A DNA stretch of 64,000 bases from Streptomyces spinosus (GTDB taxonomy: Bacteria; Actinomycetota; Actinomycetes; Streptomycetales; Streptomycetaceae): assembly GCF_020400655.1 (NCBI RefSeq), contig NZ_JAINRC010000007.1:1-64000 (forward strand). Direction: 5' to 3'. The notes under the pieces are model-generated. The model did not search any database. It had not been told where the DNA came from and was given only the letters and a program-made list of their open reading frames with translations. The position numbers were made by a program, and so were the translations under genes. Positions 24,602 to 33,996 of this stretch are shown in pieces. How positions within the stretch are numbered: the stretch's first letter is position 1; each line of letters begins with the position of its first letter.

Positions 24602-25936
24602 ATGCGTCCTACCCACGCAGAGGACCACCGTGCGGCCTCGCCGCCGCGGCCGGTCGCGACGGCGGCCGTGGCCTCGCCCGCCCACGGGCCGGTGGCCGGT
24701 GACGGCGCGGGGCGGGACAGGACCGAGACGTGCCCGGCGGCGGCCGCACCGCTTCCGACCGGGCCCGCCGAGGTGCGCCGGATCGACGCCGACGTCCCCG
24801 GCGCCGTCGACCGGGTGCTCGACCACGCGCTGGCGGAGCGCGTGCGCCGCGCACGGCTGGCGGATCCGCTGTTCGCGCAGGACGTCGCCGAACGGGTGAC
24901 GCGCTTCACTCTGGAGGGTGGCAAGCGCACGCGGGCTCAGCTGGTGTGGTGGGCCTCGCGGGCCTGCGCCGGCCGGGACGCGGCCACGGCGAGCAGGGCC
25001 CTGCGGATCGGCGGTGCCCTGGAGCTGCTCCAGACGTGCGCGCTCGTCCACGACGACGTGATGGACCGGGCCGCGCTGCGCCGGGGCCGGCCCACGCTGC
25101 ACACGGACCTGACCGCCGGGCACGAGGACCGGGTGGGGCCCGAGCGCGCCCGGCGGTTCGGGCAGTCGGCGGCGGTTCTCGCCGGGGACCTGGCGCTGGC
25201 CTGGGCCGACGACCTGGTGGCGGAGATCCCGCTGGCGGCGTGGACGGGGGTGGTGGTGCGGCGGCTGTGGAGCGACATGCGCACGGAGATGGTGGCCGGC
25301 CAGTACCTGGACCTGCACGGCCAGATCACCGCGTCACGGTCCCTTGCCCGCGTGCTGCGCGCCGCCCTCCTCAAGAGCGCCCTGTACTCGGTCGAGCGGC
25401 CCCTCGCCCTGGGAGCCGCCGTGGCGGGCGCGGACGACGGGACGCTGCGCAGGCTGTGCGACGCCGGGCGCTGCGTCGGCATGGCGTTCCAGCTGCGCGA
25501 CGACCTCGACGACGTCTTCGGCGACCCGCTGGAGACCGGCAAGGCGTGCGGCGGTGACATCCGGGAGGGCAAGCCCACCTATCTGGTCGCGGTCGCCCGC
25601 GCACGGGCCGAGGCCGCCGGTGACGGCGCCGCGCTCGCCGTGCTGGACCGGTGGCTCGGTGACGCTTCCCTCACCGAACCCGGCCTGGAGGAGGTGCGGG
25701 AGGTGCTCGTGGCGACGGGTGCGCGCGCCACCGTGGAGACCAAGGTCGACCGGCTCGCCGCGCAGGGGTTGCGGCACTTCGACCGCGCCCTGCTCGACCC
25801 GGAGGGCGCGGCGCCGTTGCGCGCTCTGCTGCTCGCCACGGCCGGGGCGCGGCCGGGCGGGGACGCCGCCGCAGGGCCGCGGTCCTGGCAGGGCCCGTAC
25901 GCCCCTCATCCCCGAGGCGCGGGGAGCGGCCGGTGA
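24602..25936 (+). CDS. crtE: Geranylgeranyl diphosphate synthase (polyprenyl synthetase)
   Basis: The 444-residue protein is a trans-prenyl diphosphate synthase: GGKRTR binding loop, first Asp-rich motif DDVMD (with the bacterial LVHDDVMDRAALRRGRPTLH context), GQYLDL, and the second Asp-rich motif DDLDD in FQLRDDLDDVFGDP. It makes GGPP for phytoene. About 55 N-terminal residues are a low-complexity extension beyond the catalytic fold; ATG 24602 has a GGAGG site. It is the first gene of the crtE-I-B-Rieske operon, and its stop overlaps the crtI GTG. Confidence 0.93.
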   Translation: MRPTHAEDHRAASPPRPVATAAVASPAHGPVAGDGAGRDRTETCPAAAAPLPTGPAEVRRIDADVPGAVDRVLDHALAERVRRARLADPLFAQDVAERVTRFTLEGGKRTRAQLVWWASRACAGRDAATASRALRIGGALELLQTCALVHDDVMDRAALRRGRPTLHTDLTAGHEDRVGPERARRFGQSAAVLAGDLALAWADDLVAEIPLAAWTGVVVRRLWSDMRTEMVAGQYLDLHGQITASRSLARVLRAALLKSALYSVERPLALGAAVAGADDGTLRRLCDAGRCVGMAFQLRDDLDDVFGDPLETGKACGGDIREGKPTYLVAVARARAEAAGDGAALAVLDRWLGDASLTEPGLEEVREVLVATGARATVETKVDRLAAQGLRHFDRALLDPEGAAPLRALLLATAGARPGGDAAAGPRSWQGPYAPHPRGAGSGR

Positions 25937-27693
25937 TCCGCACACTGCCGGGGCGCACCGACCACGTGGTGGTCGTGGGCGCCGGACTCGCCGGCCTGTC
26001 CGCGGCGTTGCACCTGCTGGGCGCCGGACGCCGGGTCACCGTCGTCGAGCGCGAGGAGCTGCCCGGCGGCCGGGCCGGACGCCTGGACCTCGGGGGCTAC
26101 CGGGTCGACACCGGGCCCACCGTACTGACCATGCCCGACCTCGCCGACGAGGCGTTCGCCGCCGTCGGGGACAGCCTGTACGAGCGGGTCGAGCTGATCC
26201 CCCTGCACCCGGCGTACCGGGCGTGCTTCGCGGACGGCAGCAGTCTGGACGTGCACACCGGCGCGGAGGCGATGGCGGCCGAGGTGGAGCGCTTCGCCGG
26301 CCCTGGTGAGGCGGCGGGCTACCGGCGGCTGCGCGACTGGCTCGAGCGGCTGTACCGGGCGCAGATGCGCCGGTTCATCGACGCCAACTTCGACTCCCCG
26401 CTCGGCCTGCTCACCCCCGACCTCGCGCGGCTGGCCGCCCTCGGCGGTTTCGGTCGCCTGGACGCACGGATCGGCCGGTTCCTGAGCGACGAGCGGCTGC
26501 GCCGGGTGTTCTCCTTCCAGGCGCTGTACGCGGGGGTGCCGCCGGCCCGCGCGCTGGCGGCCTACGCGGTCATCGCCTACATGGACACCGTCGCGGGCGT
26601 GTACTTCCCCCGCGGCGGCATGCACGCCCTGCCGCGGGCGATGGCGGACGCCGCCGCGGCGGCGGGCGCCGACCTGCGCTACGGGCAGCGGGTGACCCGC
26701 CTGGAGCGGTCCGGTGAGCGCGTGACGGCCGTCGTCACCGACGCGGGCCGCATCGCGTGCGACGCGGTCGTGCTCACCCCGGACCTGCCCGTCGCCTACC
26801 GGCTGCTCGGGCGCCGGCCGCGCCGGCCGTTGCGGCTCCGCCACTCGCCCTCGGCGGTCGTGCTGCACGTCGGCACGGACCGCACCTGGCCCCGCCTCGC
26901 CCACCACACGATCATGTTCGGCGCGGCATGGCACACGACGTTCGACGAACTGACTCGCGCCGGACGGCTGATGAGCGACCCGTCGCTGCTCGTCACCCGC
27001 CCCACCGCCACCGATCCCGGCCTCGCGCCGCCGGGCCGCCATCTGCACTACATCCTCGCCCCCTGCCCCAACACCGACATCGGCCCGGACGCGGCGGCCT
27101 GGTCCGATCTCGGCCCGCGCTACCGGGACTCGCTGCTGCGGGAACTCGCGCGGCGCGGACTGGAGGGCGTCGCGGATGCCGTCGAGGAGGAGTGTCTGGT
27201 CACCCCGGCCGAGTGGCACGCCCAGGGGCACGCCGCCGGAACCCCCTTCTCGGCCGCGCACACCTTCCCGCAGACCGGGCCGTTCCGGCCGCGGAACCTG
27301 GTGCGCGGCACGGAGAACGCCGTCCTCGCCGGCTGCGGCACCACACCAGGTGTGGGCGTGCCCACGGTGTTGCTGTCGGGGAAGCTGGCCGCGGCCCGCG
27401 TCACGGGGGTGACCGGGCGGCACGGCATCACCCGCCCGCTCCCCTCGCGTCCCGCCGCGAGCGCCACCGTCCCCGACCGGTCGGGTCTCCGGGCTCCCGC
27501 CGGCTCCCCCGAACCGTCCCCGTCCAGCGGAGCGGCACTCGGCGTGTGCGACACAGCCCCCGGCCGGGCTGACGGCCCGCAGGAACCGCCGTTGTCCCCG
27601 GCGTGTCCCCCCGTTGCCGCGGCACGGTCCGAGCCGCCGCAGAGCCCCGCGGCCGACCCCGCTGCCCCCACGACCGAAGGCAGGACCCGATGA
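25933..27693 (+). CDS. crtI: Phytoene desaturase
   Basis: The 586-residue FAD enzyme has the N-terminal dinucleotide fold ([24 protein letters not shown]), the GGRAG(R) and [11 protein letters not shown] motifs of CrtI desaturases, [23 protein letters not shown] and the C-terminal FAD contact [25 protein letters not shown]. It desaturates phytoene, normally to lycopene. After about residue 490 it carries a Pro/Ala/Ser-rich tail of roughly 95 residues not needed for the family fold. GTG start overlaps the crtE stop; its own stop overlaps the crtB ATG. Confidence 0.95.
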   Translation: MIRTLPGRTDHVVVVGAGLAGLSAALHLLGAGRRVTVVEREELPGGRAGRLDLGGYRVDTGPTVLTMPDLADEAFAAVGDSLYERVELIPLHPAYRACFADGSSLDVHTGAEAMAAEVERFAGPGEAAGYRRLRDWLERLYRAQMRRFIDANFDSPLGLLTPDLARLAALGGFGRLDARIGRFLSDERLRRVFSFQALYAGVPPARALAAYAVIAYMDTVAGVYFPRGGMHALPRAMADAAAAAGADLRYGQRVTRLERSGERVTAVVTDAGRIACDAVVLTPDLPVAYRLLGRRPRRPLRLRHSPSAVVLHVGTDRTWPRLAHHTIMFGAAWHTTFDELTRAGRLMSDPSLLVTRPTATDPGLAPPGRHLHYILAPCPNTDIGPDAAAWSDLGPRYRDSLLRELARRGLEGVADAVEEECLVTPAEWHAQGHAAGTPFSAAHTFPQTGPFRPRNLVRGTENAVLAGCGTTPGVGVPTVLLSGKLAAARVTGVTGRHGITRPLPSRPAASATVPDRSGLRAPAGSPEPSPSSGAALGVCDTAPGRADGPQEPPLSPACPPVAAARSEPPQSPAADPAAPTTEGRTR

Positions 27694-28718
27694 CCGATCG
27701 AGAGCTGGACGCGGCGGGGGTCACCGATCCGGTGCTGCGCGAGGCCTACCGGCACTGCCGCGCCCTGAACGCGCGGCACGGCAGGACCTACTTCCTCGCC
27801 ACGCGGCTGCTGCCCGTCGAGCGCCGGCCGGCCGTGCACGCCCTGTACGGCTTCGCCCGCTGGGCCGACGACATCGTCGACTCCCTGGGCACCGGCGCCG
27901 GGGCCGACGCGCGGGCGGAGGCGCTGACCCGGCTCCAGGAGGAGCTGGAGGACGGGCTGCGGCGGGGCGGCGGCGGGGAGCCGGTGGTGCGGGCCCTCGC
28001 CGACACCGCCCGCCGGTACGCCATCGACCACGTCCACTTCCGGGACTTCATGACCGCTATGCGCTCCGACCTGACCGTGACCGCCTACCCCACCTACGCG
28101 GACCTGTGCGCGTACATGCACGGATCGGCCGCGGTGATCGGGCTCCAGATGCTGCCGGTGCTGGGGACCGTGGCACCGCGGGAGGAGGCCGAGCCGTACG
28201 CCGCGGCGCTCGGCGTCGCCTTCCAGTTGAGCAACTTCCTGCGGGACGTCGGCGAGGACCTGGACCGCGGGCGCGTCTACCTGCCGGCCGACCTGCTCGC
28301 CGGTCACGGCGTCGACCGGGAGCTGCTGGTCCACAGCCGCGCGACGGGCCGCTCCGACCGTCGGATCACGGCCGCGCTCAGGGAGTTCGAGGCGCTGACC
28401 CGCAAGGTGTACCGGGTGGCGATGCCGGGTGTCGCACTGCTCGATCCGGTGTCCCGTCCCTGCATCCGCACGGCGGCCGTCCTGTACGGCGGCATCCTGG
28501 ACGCCGTCGCCCGCGACGGCTGGGCCGTGCTGCACCGGCGGTCGGTGGTGCCGCGACGGCGCAGGGCGGTCGTCGCCGCCGACGGGCTGGTCCGGGTGGT
28601 GGCGGCCCGGCTGCGTGCGCGGGCCGGTGCCGGACACCGGCCGCCGGCGCGCGCCCGCGACCTGCCCGCGGCCGTGCTCTCGCCGGCGGCCGTCCGCTCC
28701 GCCGAGGAGGTCGCGTGA
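27690..28718 (+). CDS. crtB: Phytoene synthase
   Basis: The 342-residue squalene/phytoene synthase has both Asp-rich motifs: [14 protein letters not shown] (first) and [20 protein letters not shown] (second), plus the conserved YCHGSA-like [11 protein letters not shown] segment. It condenses two GGPP to phytoene. ATG 27690 overlaps the crtI stop (ATGA), and its stop overlaps the GTG of the Rieske gene, so four genes are translationally coupled. Confidence 0.95.
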   Translation: MTDRELDAAGVTDPVLREAYRHCRALNARHGRTYFLATRLLPVERRPAVHALYGFARWADDIVDSLGTGAGADARAEALTRLQEELEDGLRRGGGGEPVVRALADTARRYAIDHVHFRDFMTAMRSDLTVTAYPTYADLCAYMHGSAAVIGLQMLPVLGTVAPREEAEPYAAALGVAFQLSNFLRDVGEDLDRGRVYLPADLLAGHGVDRELLVHSRATGRSDRRITAALREFEALTRKVYRVAMPGVALLDPVSRPCIRTAAVLYGGILDAVARDGWAVLHRRSVVPRRRRAVVAADGLVRVVAARLRARAGAGHRPPARARDLPAAVLSPAAVRSAEEVA

Positions 28719-29719
28719 ACCGCCGTCGTCCGCTGCTGTCGCTGCGCCGCCATGCCGTGCCGTGGGAGCGGCAGCGGCCCACCTGGCGCGAGGCGCGGCC
28801 CGGGGTGATCGCCGGGGCGCTGAGGCGGGCTCAGGCCCGCCCGTCCGGGAACTGGTTCGTGGTCGGCGCCTCCCGCGCCCTGCGCGGCGACGGCAAGCTG
28901 GCGCGGACCGTGGCGGGGCAGGAGGTCGTGGTGTGGCGAGGGCCTGACGGGCGCCTCGTGGGCGGGCCGGGTGTCTGCCCGCACCTGGGGGCGCCGTTGC
29001 GGGACAGCCCGGTGCGCTGCGGCACCCTGGTGTGCCACTGGCACGGACTGGCGCTGGACGGCCGCCCGTACGCGGGCTGGGCGCCGCTGCCGGTGCACGA
29101 CGACGGGGTGCTGGTGTGGGCGCGCCTGGACGAGGTGGGCGGTGAGGAACCACTGGACGCGCCGGTCGTCCCGCGGCGGCCCGGGCCACGGGGCGCCCTG
29201 GACACCGTCTACACCGGCGTGGGTGTCTGCGAGCCCGAGGACGTGGTGGCCAACCGGCTCGATCCGTGGCACGGGGCCTGGTTCCACCCGTACTCGTTCG
29301 TCGATCTGAGGGTGGTCGACGCGCCCGGGGACCGGGCAGCCGCGGACGACGGGCCGGACGCGCTGACGGTCGACGTGTCCTTCAAGGTGGCGGGCCGGCT
29401 GGTCGTACCGGTTCGCGCCGTGTTCACCGCCCCCGAGCCGCGCACGGTCGTCATGCACATCACCGAGGGCGAGGGCGCGGGTTCCGTCGTGGAGACCCAT
29501 GCCACGCCGCTGGGCGCGGACGAGGCCGGCCGGCCCCGCACCGCCGTGATCGAGGCGGTGGTCGCCGCCTCGGACCGTCCGGGTTTCGCCGCCGCCCGCC
29601 GGGCCGCGCCCTTGCTGCGTCCCGTGCTGCGTGCCGCGGCGGGGCGGCTGTGGCGGGACGACCTGGCGTATGCCGAGCGGCGCTGGCAGCTGCGGTCCAC
29701 CGGACGGTTCCCGGGCTGA
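28715..29719 (+). CDS. Rieske 2Fe-2S protein of the carotenoid operon
   Basis: The 334-residue product has an N-terminal Rieske domain (about residues 40-130) with the cluster ligands in [10 protein letters not shown] and VCHWHG, then a C-terminal domain of about 190 residues ([28 protein letters not shown]...) that resembles the DUF5914-type domain seen in Streptomyces carotenoid loci. It is fused to the operon by a GTGA overlap with crtB. It is probably a carotenoid-modifying oxygenase or an electron-transfer component, but no product is established by the sequence. Confidence 0.85.
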   Translation: MNRRRPLLSLRRHAVPWERQRPTWREARPGVIAGALRRAQARPSGNWFVVGASRALRGDGKLARTVAGQEVVVWRGPDGRLVGGPGVCPHLGAPLRDSPVRCGTLVCHWHGLALDGRPYAGWAPLPVHDDGVLVWARLDEVGGEEPLDAPVVPRRPGPRGALDTVYTGVGVCEPEDVVANRLDPWHGAWFHPYSFVDLRVVDAPGDRAAADDGPDALTVDVSFKVAGRLVVPVRAVFTAPEPRTVVMHITEGEGAGSVVETHATPLGADEAGRPRTAVIEAVVAASDRPGFAAARRAAPLLRPVLRAAAGRLWRDDLAYAERRWQLRSTGRFPG

Positions 29720-30114
29720 GCGGCGCACGGGCGGCTTCCGCGGCCGTCCTGGTACCCGCGTTCACCGGTCGAGGGAAGCCCGGCGGATCGGCCTGCGCTG
29801 ACTCGCGCTCGCGCCGGTGACGCCCAGACGCCGTCGGCCTCACGCTCGCCCTCGCCCTCGCCCGAACGGAGGATCGTCGGCGGCGCGCCGCGTCCGTCAC
29901 CGGCCGACCGGGGGAAACGGTCCGAGAGTGACCTCACCTGATACCGGTACCGCTGTCCGTGCGTGCCGCCGCCGTGGGCAGCGGAGGGCCGCCGCGCCGG
30001 ACCCCGTTGCCGGGTCCGGCCGCGCTCCGGCACCGACCCCGGACGCGGCACGAGGGGCAGGGGCTCCGCACCGCAGGGAAGGCACCCAGCCACGACCCGG
30101 AAGGCACCGCCGCG
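29720..30114. other. 395-bp gap between the Rieske and photolyase genes
   Basis: No gene or gene remnant is recognisable on either strand. In described isorenieratene-type Streptomyces loci, lycopene cyclase and aromatising genes follow the early crt genes; here the gap is too small for them. A small AT-richer patch at about 29930-29950 may hold the photolyase promoter. Confidence 0.5.
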
Positions 30115-31623
30115 ATGACCACCCCGCACTGGATCTTCGGCGACCAGCTCGGCCCCCACTTCCTCACGCCCGCCGGCGCGGACGGCCCCGACCGCGGGGC
30201 GTCCCTGGTGATGATCGAGGCCAGGTCGGTCTTCCGGCGGCGTCGCTTCCACCGTGCCAAGGCGCACCTGGTGCTCTCCGCGATGCGGCACCGCGCGGCG
30301 GAGCTGGGCGGACGGGTGACGTACGTGCGGGCCGAGACCTACCGCGAGGGTCTGCGCCGGGCGGTGGGCGACGGGCCGGTCACGGTGTGCCACCCCACCT
30401 CGTACGCGGCCCTCCGGCTGGTGCGGTCCCTGCCGCGGGTGCGGGTGCTGCCCGCCCGGGGCTTCCTGGTGACGCACGAGGAGTTCGCCGGCTGGGCCGA
30501 AAGGCGCGGTGGGCGACGGCTGCTCCAGGAGGACTTCTACCGCTGGGTGCGTCAGGAGCACGACCTGCTGATGGAGGGCGGTCACCCGGCGGGCGGCCGG
30601 TTCAACCACGACCACGCCAACCGCGAGCCCCCGCCGGGCGGCACCCGGGAGCTGGACGTGCCGGGGCCGTTCCGGCCGAAGGAGGACGACATCGACGCCG
30701 GGGTGCGCGACGACCTGGACCGGTGGGAGCGAGAGGACGGGGTGCGGTTCGTCGGCCGGGACGGGCCCCGCCGCTTCCCCGCCACCCGGCGCGAGGCGCT
30801 GTCGGCCCTGCGCCGTTTCGTGACGCACCGGCTGGCGTCCTTCGGGCCGTACGAGGACGCGATGCTCGCCGGAGATCCGGTGATGAGCCACAGCCTGCTG
30901 TCGTCCTCGCTGAACCTCGGACTGCTGCACCCGGCCGAGTGCGTGGAGCGGGCCGAACGGGCGTGGCGGGAGGGCGCGGTCCCGGTGAACAGCGCGGAGG
31001 GCTTCGTCCGGCAGGTGGCGGGCTGGCGGGAGTACGTGTGGCAGCTGTACTGGCACTTCGGCGAGGACTACCGGCACGCCAACGCGCTCGGGCACACGGG
31101 GGAACTGCCCGGGTACTTCGCCGAGCTGGACGCGGACGCGCTCACGGCGCGCTGCCTGGCCACCGTGCTGGCCCAGGTGCGCGACACCGGGTGGACGCAC
31201 CACATCCCACGGCTGATGGTGCTGGGCAGTCACGCACTGCAGCGGGGGTGGGACCCGGCCGCGGTGACCGACTGGTTCCACCGCTGTTTCGTCGACGGCT
31301 ACGCCTGGGTGATGGTGCCGAACGTGGTGGGCATGTCCCAGTACGCCGATGGCGGCCGGATGACGACCAAGCCGTACACGTCGGGCGGCGCCTACATCCA
31401 CCGCATGAGCGACCTGTGCGACGGCTGCGCCTACCGGCCGACCGAGCGCACCGGCCCGCGCGCGTGCCCCTACACCGCCGGGTACTGGTCCTTCCTGCAC
31501 CGGCACCGGCGGCTGCTGTCCGGCAACGCCCGCGTGCGACGCGCGGTACAGGGTCTGGACCGTCTCGGGGACCTGGACGAGGTGCTGCGGCAGGAGCGGC
31601 GGCGTGCGGCGGGCGCGCCGTGA
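30115..31623 (+). CDS. FeS-type cryptochrome/photolyase family protein
   Basis: The 502-residue protein matches the bacterial FeS-BCP ((6-4)-photolyase-like, PhrB) family: WIFGDQLGPHFL at the N-terminus, LLQEDFYRWVRQ, GGRFNHDHANREP, the FAD pocket region MSHSLLSSSLNLGLLHP, EGFVRQVAGWREY, TGWTHHIPRLMVL and GMSQYADGG. Cluster cysteines are visible in CDGCAYRP and RACPYTAGYW, with the HRCFVDGY Cys upstream. It is likely a light-dependent DNA repair enzyme or a blue-light receptor; linkage to crt and lit-type genes supports light induction. ATG 30115 has GGAAGG 10 nt upstream. Confidence 0.92.
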   Translation: MTTPHWIFGDQLGPHFLTPAGADGPDRGASLVMIEARSVFRRRRFHRAKAHLVLSAMRHRAAELGGRVTYVRAETYREGLRRAVGDGPVTVCHPTSYAALRLVRSLPRVRVLPARGFLVTHEEFAGWAERRGGRRLLQEDFYRWVRQEHDLLMEGGHPAGGRFNHDHANREPPPGGTRELDVPGPFRPKEDDIDAGVRDDLDRWEREDGVRFVGRDGPRRFPATRREALSALRRFVTHRLASFGPYEDAMLAGDPVMSHSLLSSSLNLGLLHPAECVERAERAWREGAVPVNSAEGFVRQVAGWREYVWQLYWHFGEDYRHANALGHTGELPGYFAELDADALTARCLATVLAQVRDTGWTHHIPRLMVLGSHALQRGWDPAAVTDWFHRCFVDGYAWVMVPNVVGMSQYADGGRMTTKPYTSGGAYIHRMSDLCDGCAYRPTERTGPRACPYTAGYWSFLHRHRRLLSGNARVRRAVQGLDRLGDLDEVLRQERRRAAGAP

Positions 31624-31711
31624 GGGAGCCGGAGGGGCTGCCCACGGACCGACGCGTGCGCAGACGGGGGCAGCCGGCGAGCGGAGTGAGGGGGGGAAGG
31701 CGTGCGCCGGT

Positions 31712-32719
31712 TCACCCCGCGGCGCAGAGCGCGCGCAGCGCCTGCACCGCCTGCGCCAGCCCGGCCGGTCTGATGCCGGCGACGGGCCGGCTGCGGCCCC
31801 AGCCGGGACCGCCGAGCACCACCGCCGGGCCACGCCGCGTCCCCTTCATCCCCCAGCGCAGCCCGGCCACGTGCCGGGCCAGGGCCGGGGCCGCCCGCGT
31901 ACTCTCCTGGGCCCAGAGCACGACGGCGGCCGGGCCGAGCCGGCGCACCGCCGCGTCCAGCGCCTCGTGCGGGACGGCGGCCCCCAGCATGCGCACCGGC
32001 AGCCCCTCCTGACCGAGCGCCGCGTGCAAGGCCTCCAGGGGCAGTGTGTGCTGCTCGCCGGGGACGCAGGCCAGCAGGACGCAGCCGGCCCCGGGGGACG
32101 CGACGGGGGTGGCGGGCGGCGTGTTGCGGCGCAGCACGGTGGAGACCTGCCAGGCGAGCAGGTGCTCCACCTCCACGTACCGGTCCTCTGAGGAGGCCCA
32201 CCGGCGTCCTACGGCGTGCAGGGTGGGAACCATCACCTCCTGCCAGGCGACGACGAGGCCGTGGCGTTCGACGGCGGCGGCGAGCTGCTTCTCGAGCGCG
32301 GGCGCGTCCAGCCGTACGGCGGCGCGCGCGAGGCCGCGGCACTCCTGGCGCACATCGCCGAGGGGCAGCGCGCCGGCGGCCCGTGATCGCCCCGGGGGCA
32401 CCGGCGGCGTGGCGACGGTGGCGGTTTCGGTGTCGGAGGGCGGGCCCCCGCAGGCCGTACGGGCGGCGCGGGCCGCGTCGGCCGGCGGAACGCCGGTCGC
32501 CGTCAGCCGGCACATCTCCTCCACCGTGGCCACGTCCGCCGCGGTCCAGCGGCGGTGCCCGCCCTCGGTGCGCGCGGTCGGTCCGATGCCGTAGCGGCGG
32601 TCCCACGAGCGCAGGGTCATGGGCGACACACCGAGGCGCCGGGCCAGTACACCGGTGGTCAGACCGGCGTCGCCCGGTACGGCGGACGGTTCGGGGGGAG
32701 ACGGGGCGGCGGGGTTCAC
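31712..32719 (-). CDS. litR: LitR-type MerR regulator with B12-binding-like domain
   Basis: The 335-residue protein has an N-terminal MerR DNA-binding domain (about 20-90; GLTTGVLARRLGVSPMTLRSWDRRYGIGPTARTEGGHRRW) and a C-terminal B12-binding fold with a helical cap. The cap segment WASSEDRYVEVEH resembles the Wx9EH light-sensor motif, but I count ten residues between W and EH; the axial-His motif reads EQHTLP instead of ExHxxG. It probably represses the crt and sigma genes in the dark, but B12 binding needs proof. GTG 32719 is preferred; ATG 32902, overlapping the sigma stop, would add 61 poorly coding residues. Confidence 0.82.
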   Translation of the reverse strand: MNPAAPSPPEPSAVPGDAGLTTGVLARRLGVSPMTLRSWDRRYGIGPTARTEGGHRRWTAADVATVEEMCRLTATGVPPADAARAARTACGGPPSDTETATVATPPVPPGRSRAAGALPLGDVRQECRGLARAAVRLDAPALEKQLAAAVERHGLVVAWQEVMVPTLHAVGRRWASSEDRYVEVEHLLAWQVSTVLRRNTPPATPVASPGAGCVLLACVPGEQHTLPLEALHAALGQEGLPVRMLGAAVPHEALDAAVRRLGPAAVVLWAQESTRAAPALARHVAGLRWGMKGTRRGPAVVLGGPGWGRSRPVAGIRPAGLAQAVQALRALCAAG

Positions 32720-32898
32720 GGTGGTCAAGTGTCCCTGTTCTGCTGGTATTCGCGCGCCGGGGGTCGCGCGGACGAGACCGGCGACGAGCACGCGCGCGTG
32801 CGGAGCGGGGCACCCCCCGGCGTCTGCGCCGGCCGGCCTGCGGGGGTCGCCCCCCGTGGCGCGTGTCCGTCGTCCCGCGCACCGCCCGTTCAGCGGGC

Positions 32899-33504
32899 TC
32901 ATTCCGAGGTCTCCCCGACGAGGCTCCGGCCCAGGCGCAGCAGGCCGCGCCGGGCGTGGCTCTTGACCGTACCCAGTGGCCAGCCGGTGACGTGGGCGAT
33001 CTGCGTCTGCGTCAGGTCACCGTAGAAGGTCAGGCACAGCACCCGCCGCTGGGCCTCGGGAAGCCGGCGCAGCTCCCGGGTGACGTCCACGCGGTCCAGG
33101 ACGTCGTCCTGCGCGTACGACGGCTCCGGTGTGCGGTACGGCTCGCGTGCCGCCGCGGCGGCGGTGTCCGTGCGCCGGGTGCGGGCGGACAGGGCGTCCG
33201 CGATCTTGCGGCGGGTGATGCCCACGAGCCAGGCGGGCAGCGGACCTCGGCCCGGACGGTATCCGTGGCGTCCGCGCCAGGCGGCGAGGAACACCGTCTG
33301 GGTGACGTCCTCGGCCTCCGCACCGTCGCCCAGCGACTGTCGCGCCAGCGACAGCACGAGGGGGGCCCATCGACGGTAGACCGCCTCCATGACGGCCTCG
33401 TCCCCGGCCGCGAACCGGGAGGCCAGATCGTCCTCCGGTGACACCGTGGGCACGGGCACGGACATGGGCACGGGCCCGGCTTCGGTCACAGCAAGTGCCG
33501 TCAT
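32899..33504 (-). CDS. litS: ECF sigma factor, LitS-type
   Basis: The 201-residue ECF sigma factor has region 2 (about 30-95; AVYRRWAPLVLSLARQSLG, AEDVTQTVFLAAWRGRHGYRPG) and region 4 (about 140-195; LPEAQRRVLCLTFYGDLTQTQIAHVTGWPLGTVKSHARRGLLRL). ATG 33504 is preceded by AAAAGGAG. It is placed directly upstream of the LitR-type gene on the same strand and near crt and photolyase genes, as in light-induced carotenogenesis of Streptomyces coelicolor, where a LitS sigma directs crt transcription. A 56-bp repeat array sits just upstream. No anti-sigma gene is adjacent. Confidence 0.85.
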   Translation of the reverse strand: MTALAVTEAGPVPMSVPVPTVSPEDDLASRFAAGDEAVMEAVYRRWAPLVLSLARQSLGDGAEAEDVTQTVFLAAWRGRHGYRPGRGPLPAWLVGITRRKIADALSARTRRTDTAAAAAREPYRTPEPSYAQDDVLDRVDVTRELRRLPEAQRRVLCLTFYGDLTQTQIAHVTGWPLGTVKSHARRGLLRLGRSLVGETSE

Positions 33505-33550
33505 GTCGCCTGCTCCTTTTCCGGCCATTTCCGGGTGGCTTGACGCCTCA

Positions 33551-33960
33551 CGGCCACGGTCCGTCCGGGAGCCCCGCGCGGGCAACTCGCATCGGGTCTG
33601 CATCGTATTGCCGTAGTCCGCCCGGGAGCCTCGCGGCGAGGCCGCACCGGGGCTGCGCCCGGTCGGCCGCGGTCCGTCCGGGGACCTGTGACCGGAACTC
33701 GCACAAGGTCTGCATCGGTTGCCCCGGACCGTGCGGGAGCCCCGTGAACGGATCTCGCACGCGGTCCGCGTCGGACCGGCCCGGACCCTGCAGGAGCCCC
33801 GTGAACGGATCTCGCACGCGGTCCGCGCCGGATCGAACCGGACCCCGGACCGTGCAGGAGCCCTGCGGACGGGCCGCGCAGCACGGTCCGCGGCGGTGAT
33901 CGCCGGGGCCCGTGCCAAGCCCCGCGGCGGCGACTCGCACGGGAACCGCGTCGGATCGCC
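33551..33960. repeat. Degenerate array of about seven 56-62 bp repeats upstream of the sigma gene
   Basis: Copies are marked by the string CTCGCAC and its variants at about 33586, 33642, 33698, 33754, 33811, 33873 and 33934, i.e. periods 56, 56, 56, 57, 62 and 61. Each copy has a GGGAGCCCCG-like block about 25 nt earlier and a GGTC.GC.TCGG block after. The two central copies (33736-33836) are nearly identical. The array fills the gap between mmpL (stop 33997) and the sigma gene (start 33504). No recognisable protein is encoded. Confidence 0.8.
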
Positions 33961-33996
33961 ACCGCGACGGCCCGCGCCGCCGGGGGGCGGCGGCCG

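Noticed and set aside
32720..32902. Longer LitR start at ATG 32902 overlapping the sigma stop (ATGA)
   Set aside because: The added 61 residues use rare codons (AT-rich ATA, CCA, GAA, TTG run) and no family member has such an extension as far as I know. GTG 32719 is preferred, although translational coupling cannot be excluded.
33551..33960. Possible CRISPR array
   Set aside because: Repeats of 56 bp follow each other directly and diverge along their whole length; there are no constant repeats with unique spacers and no cas genes.
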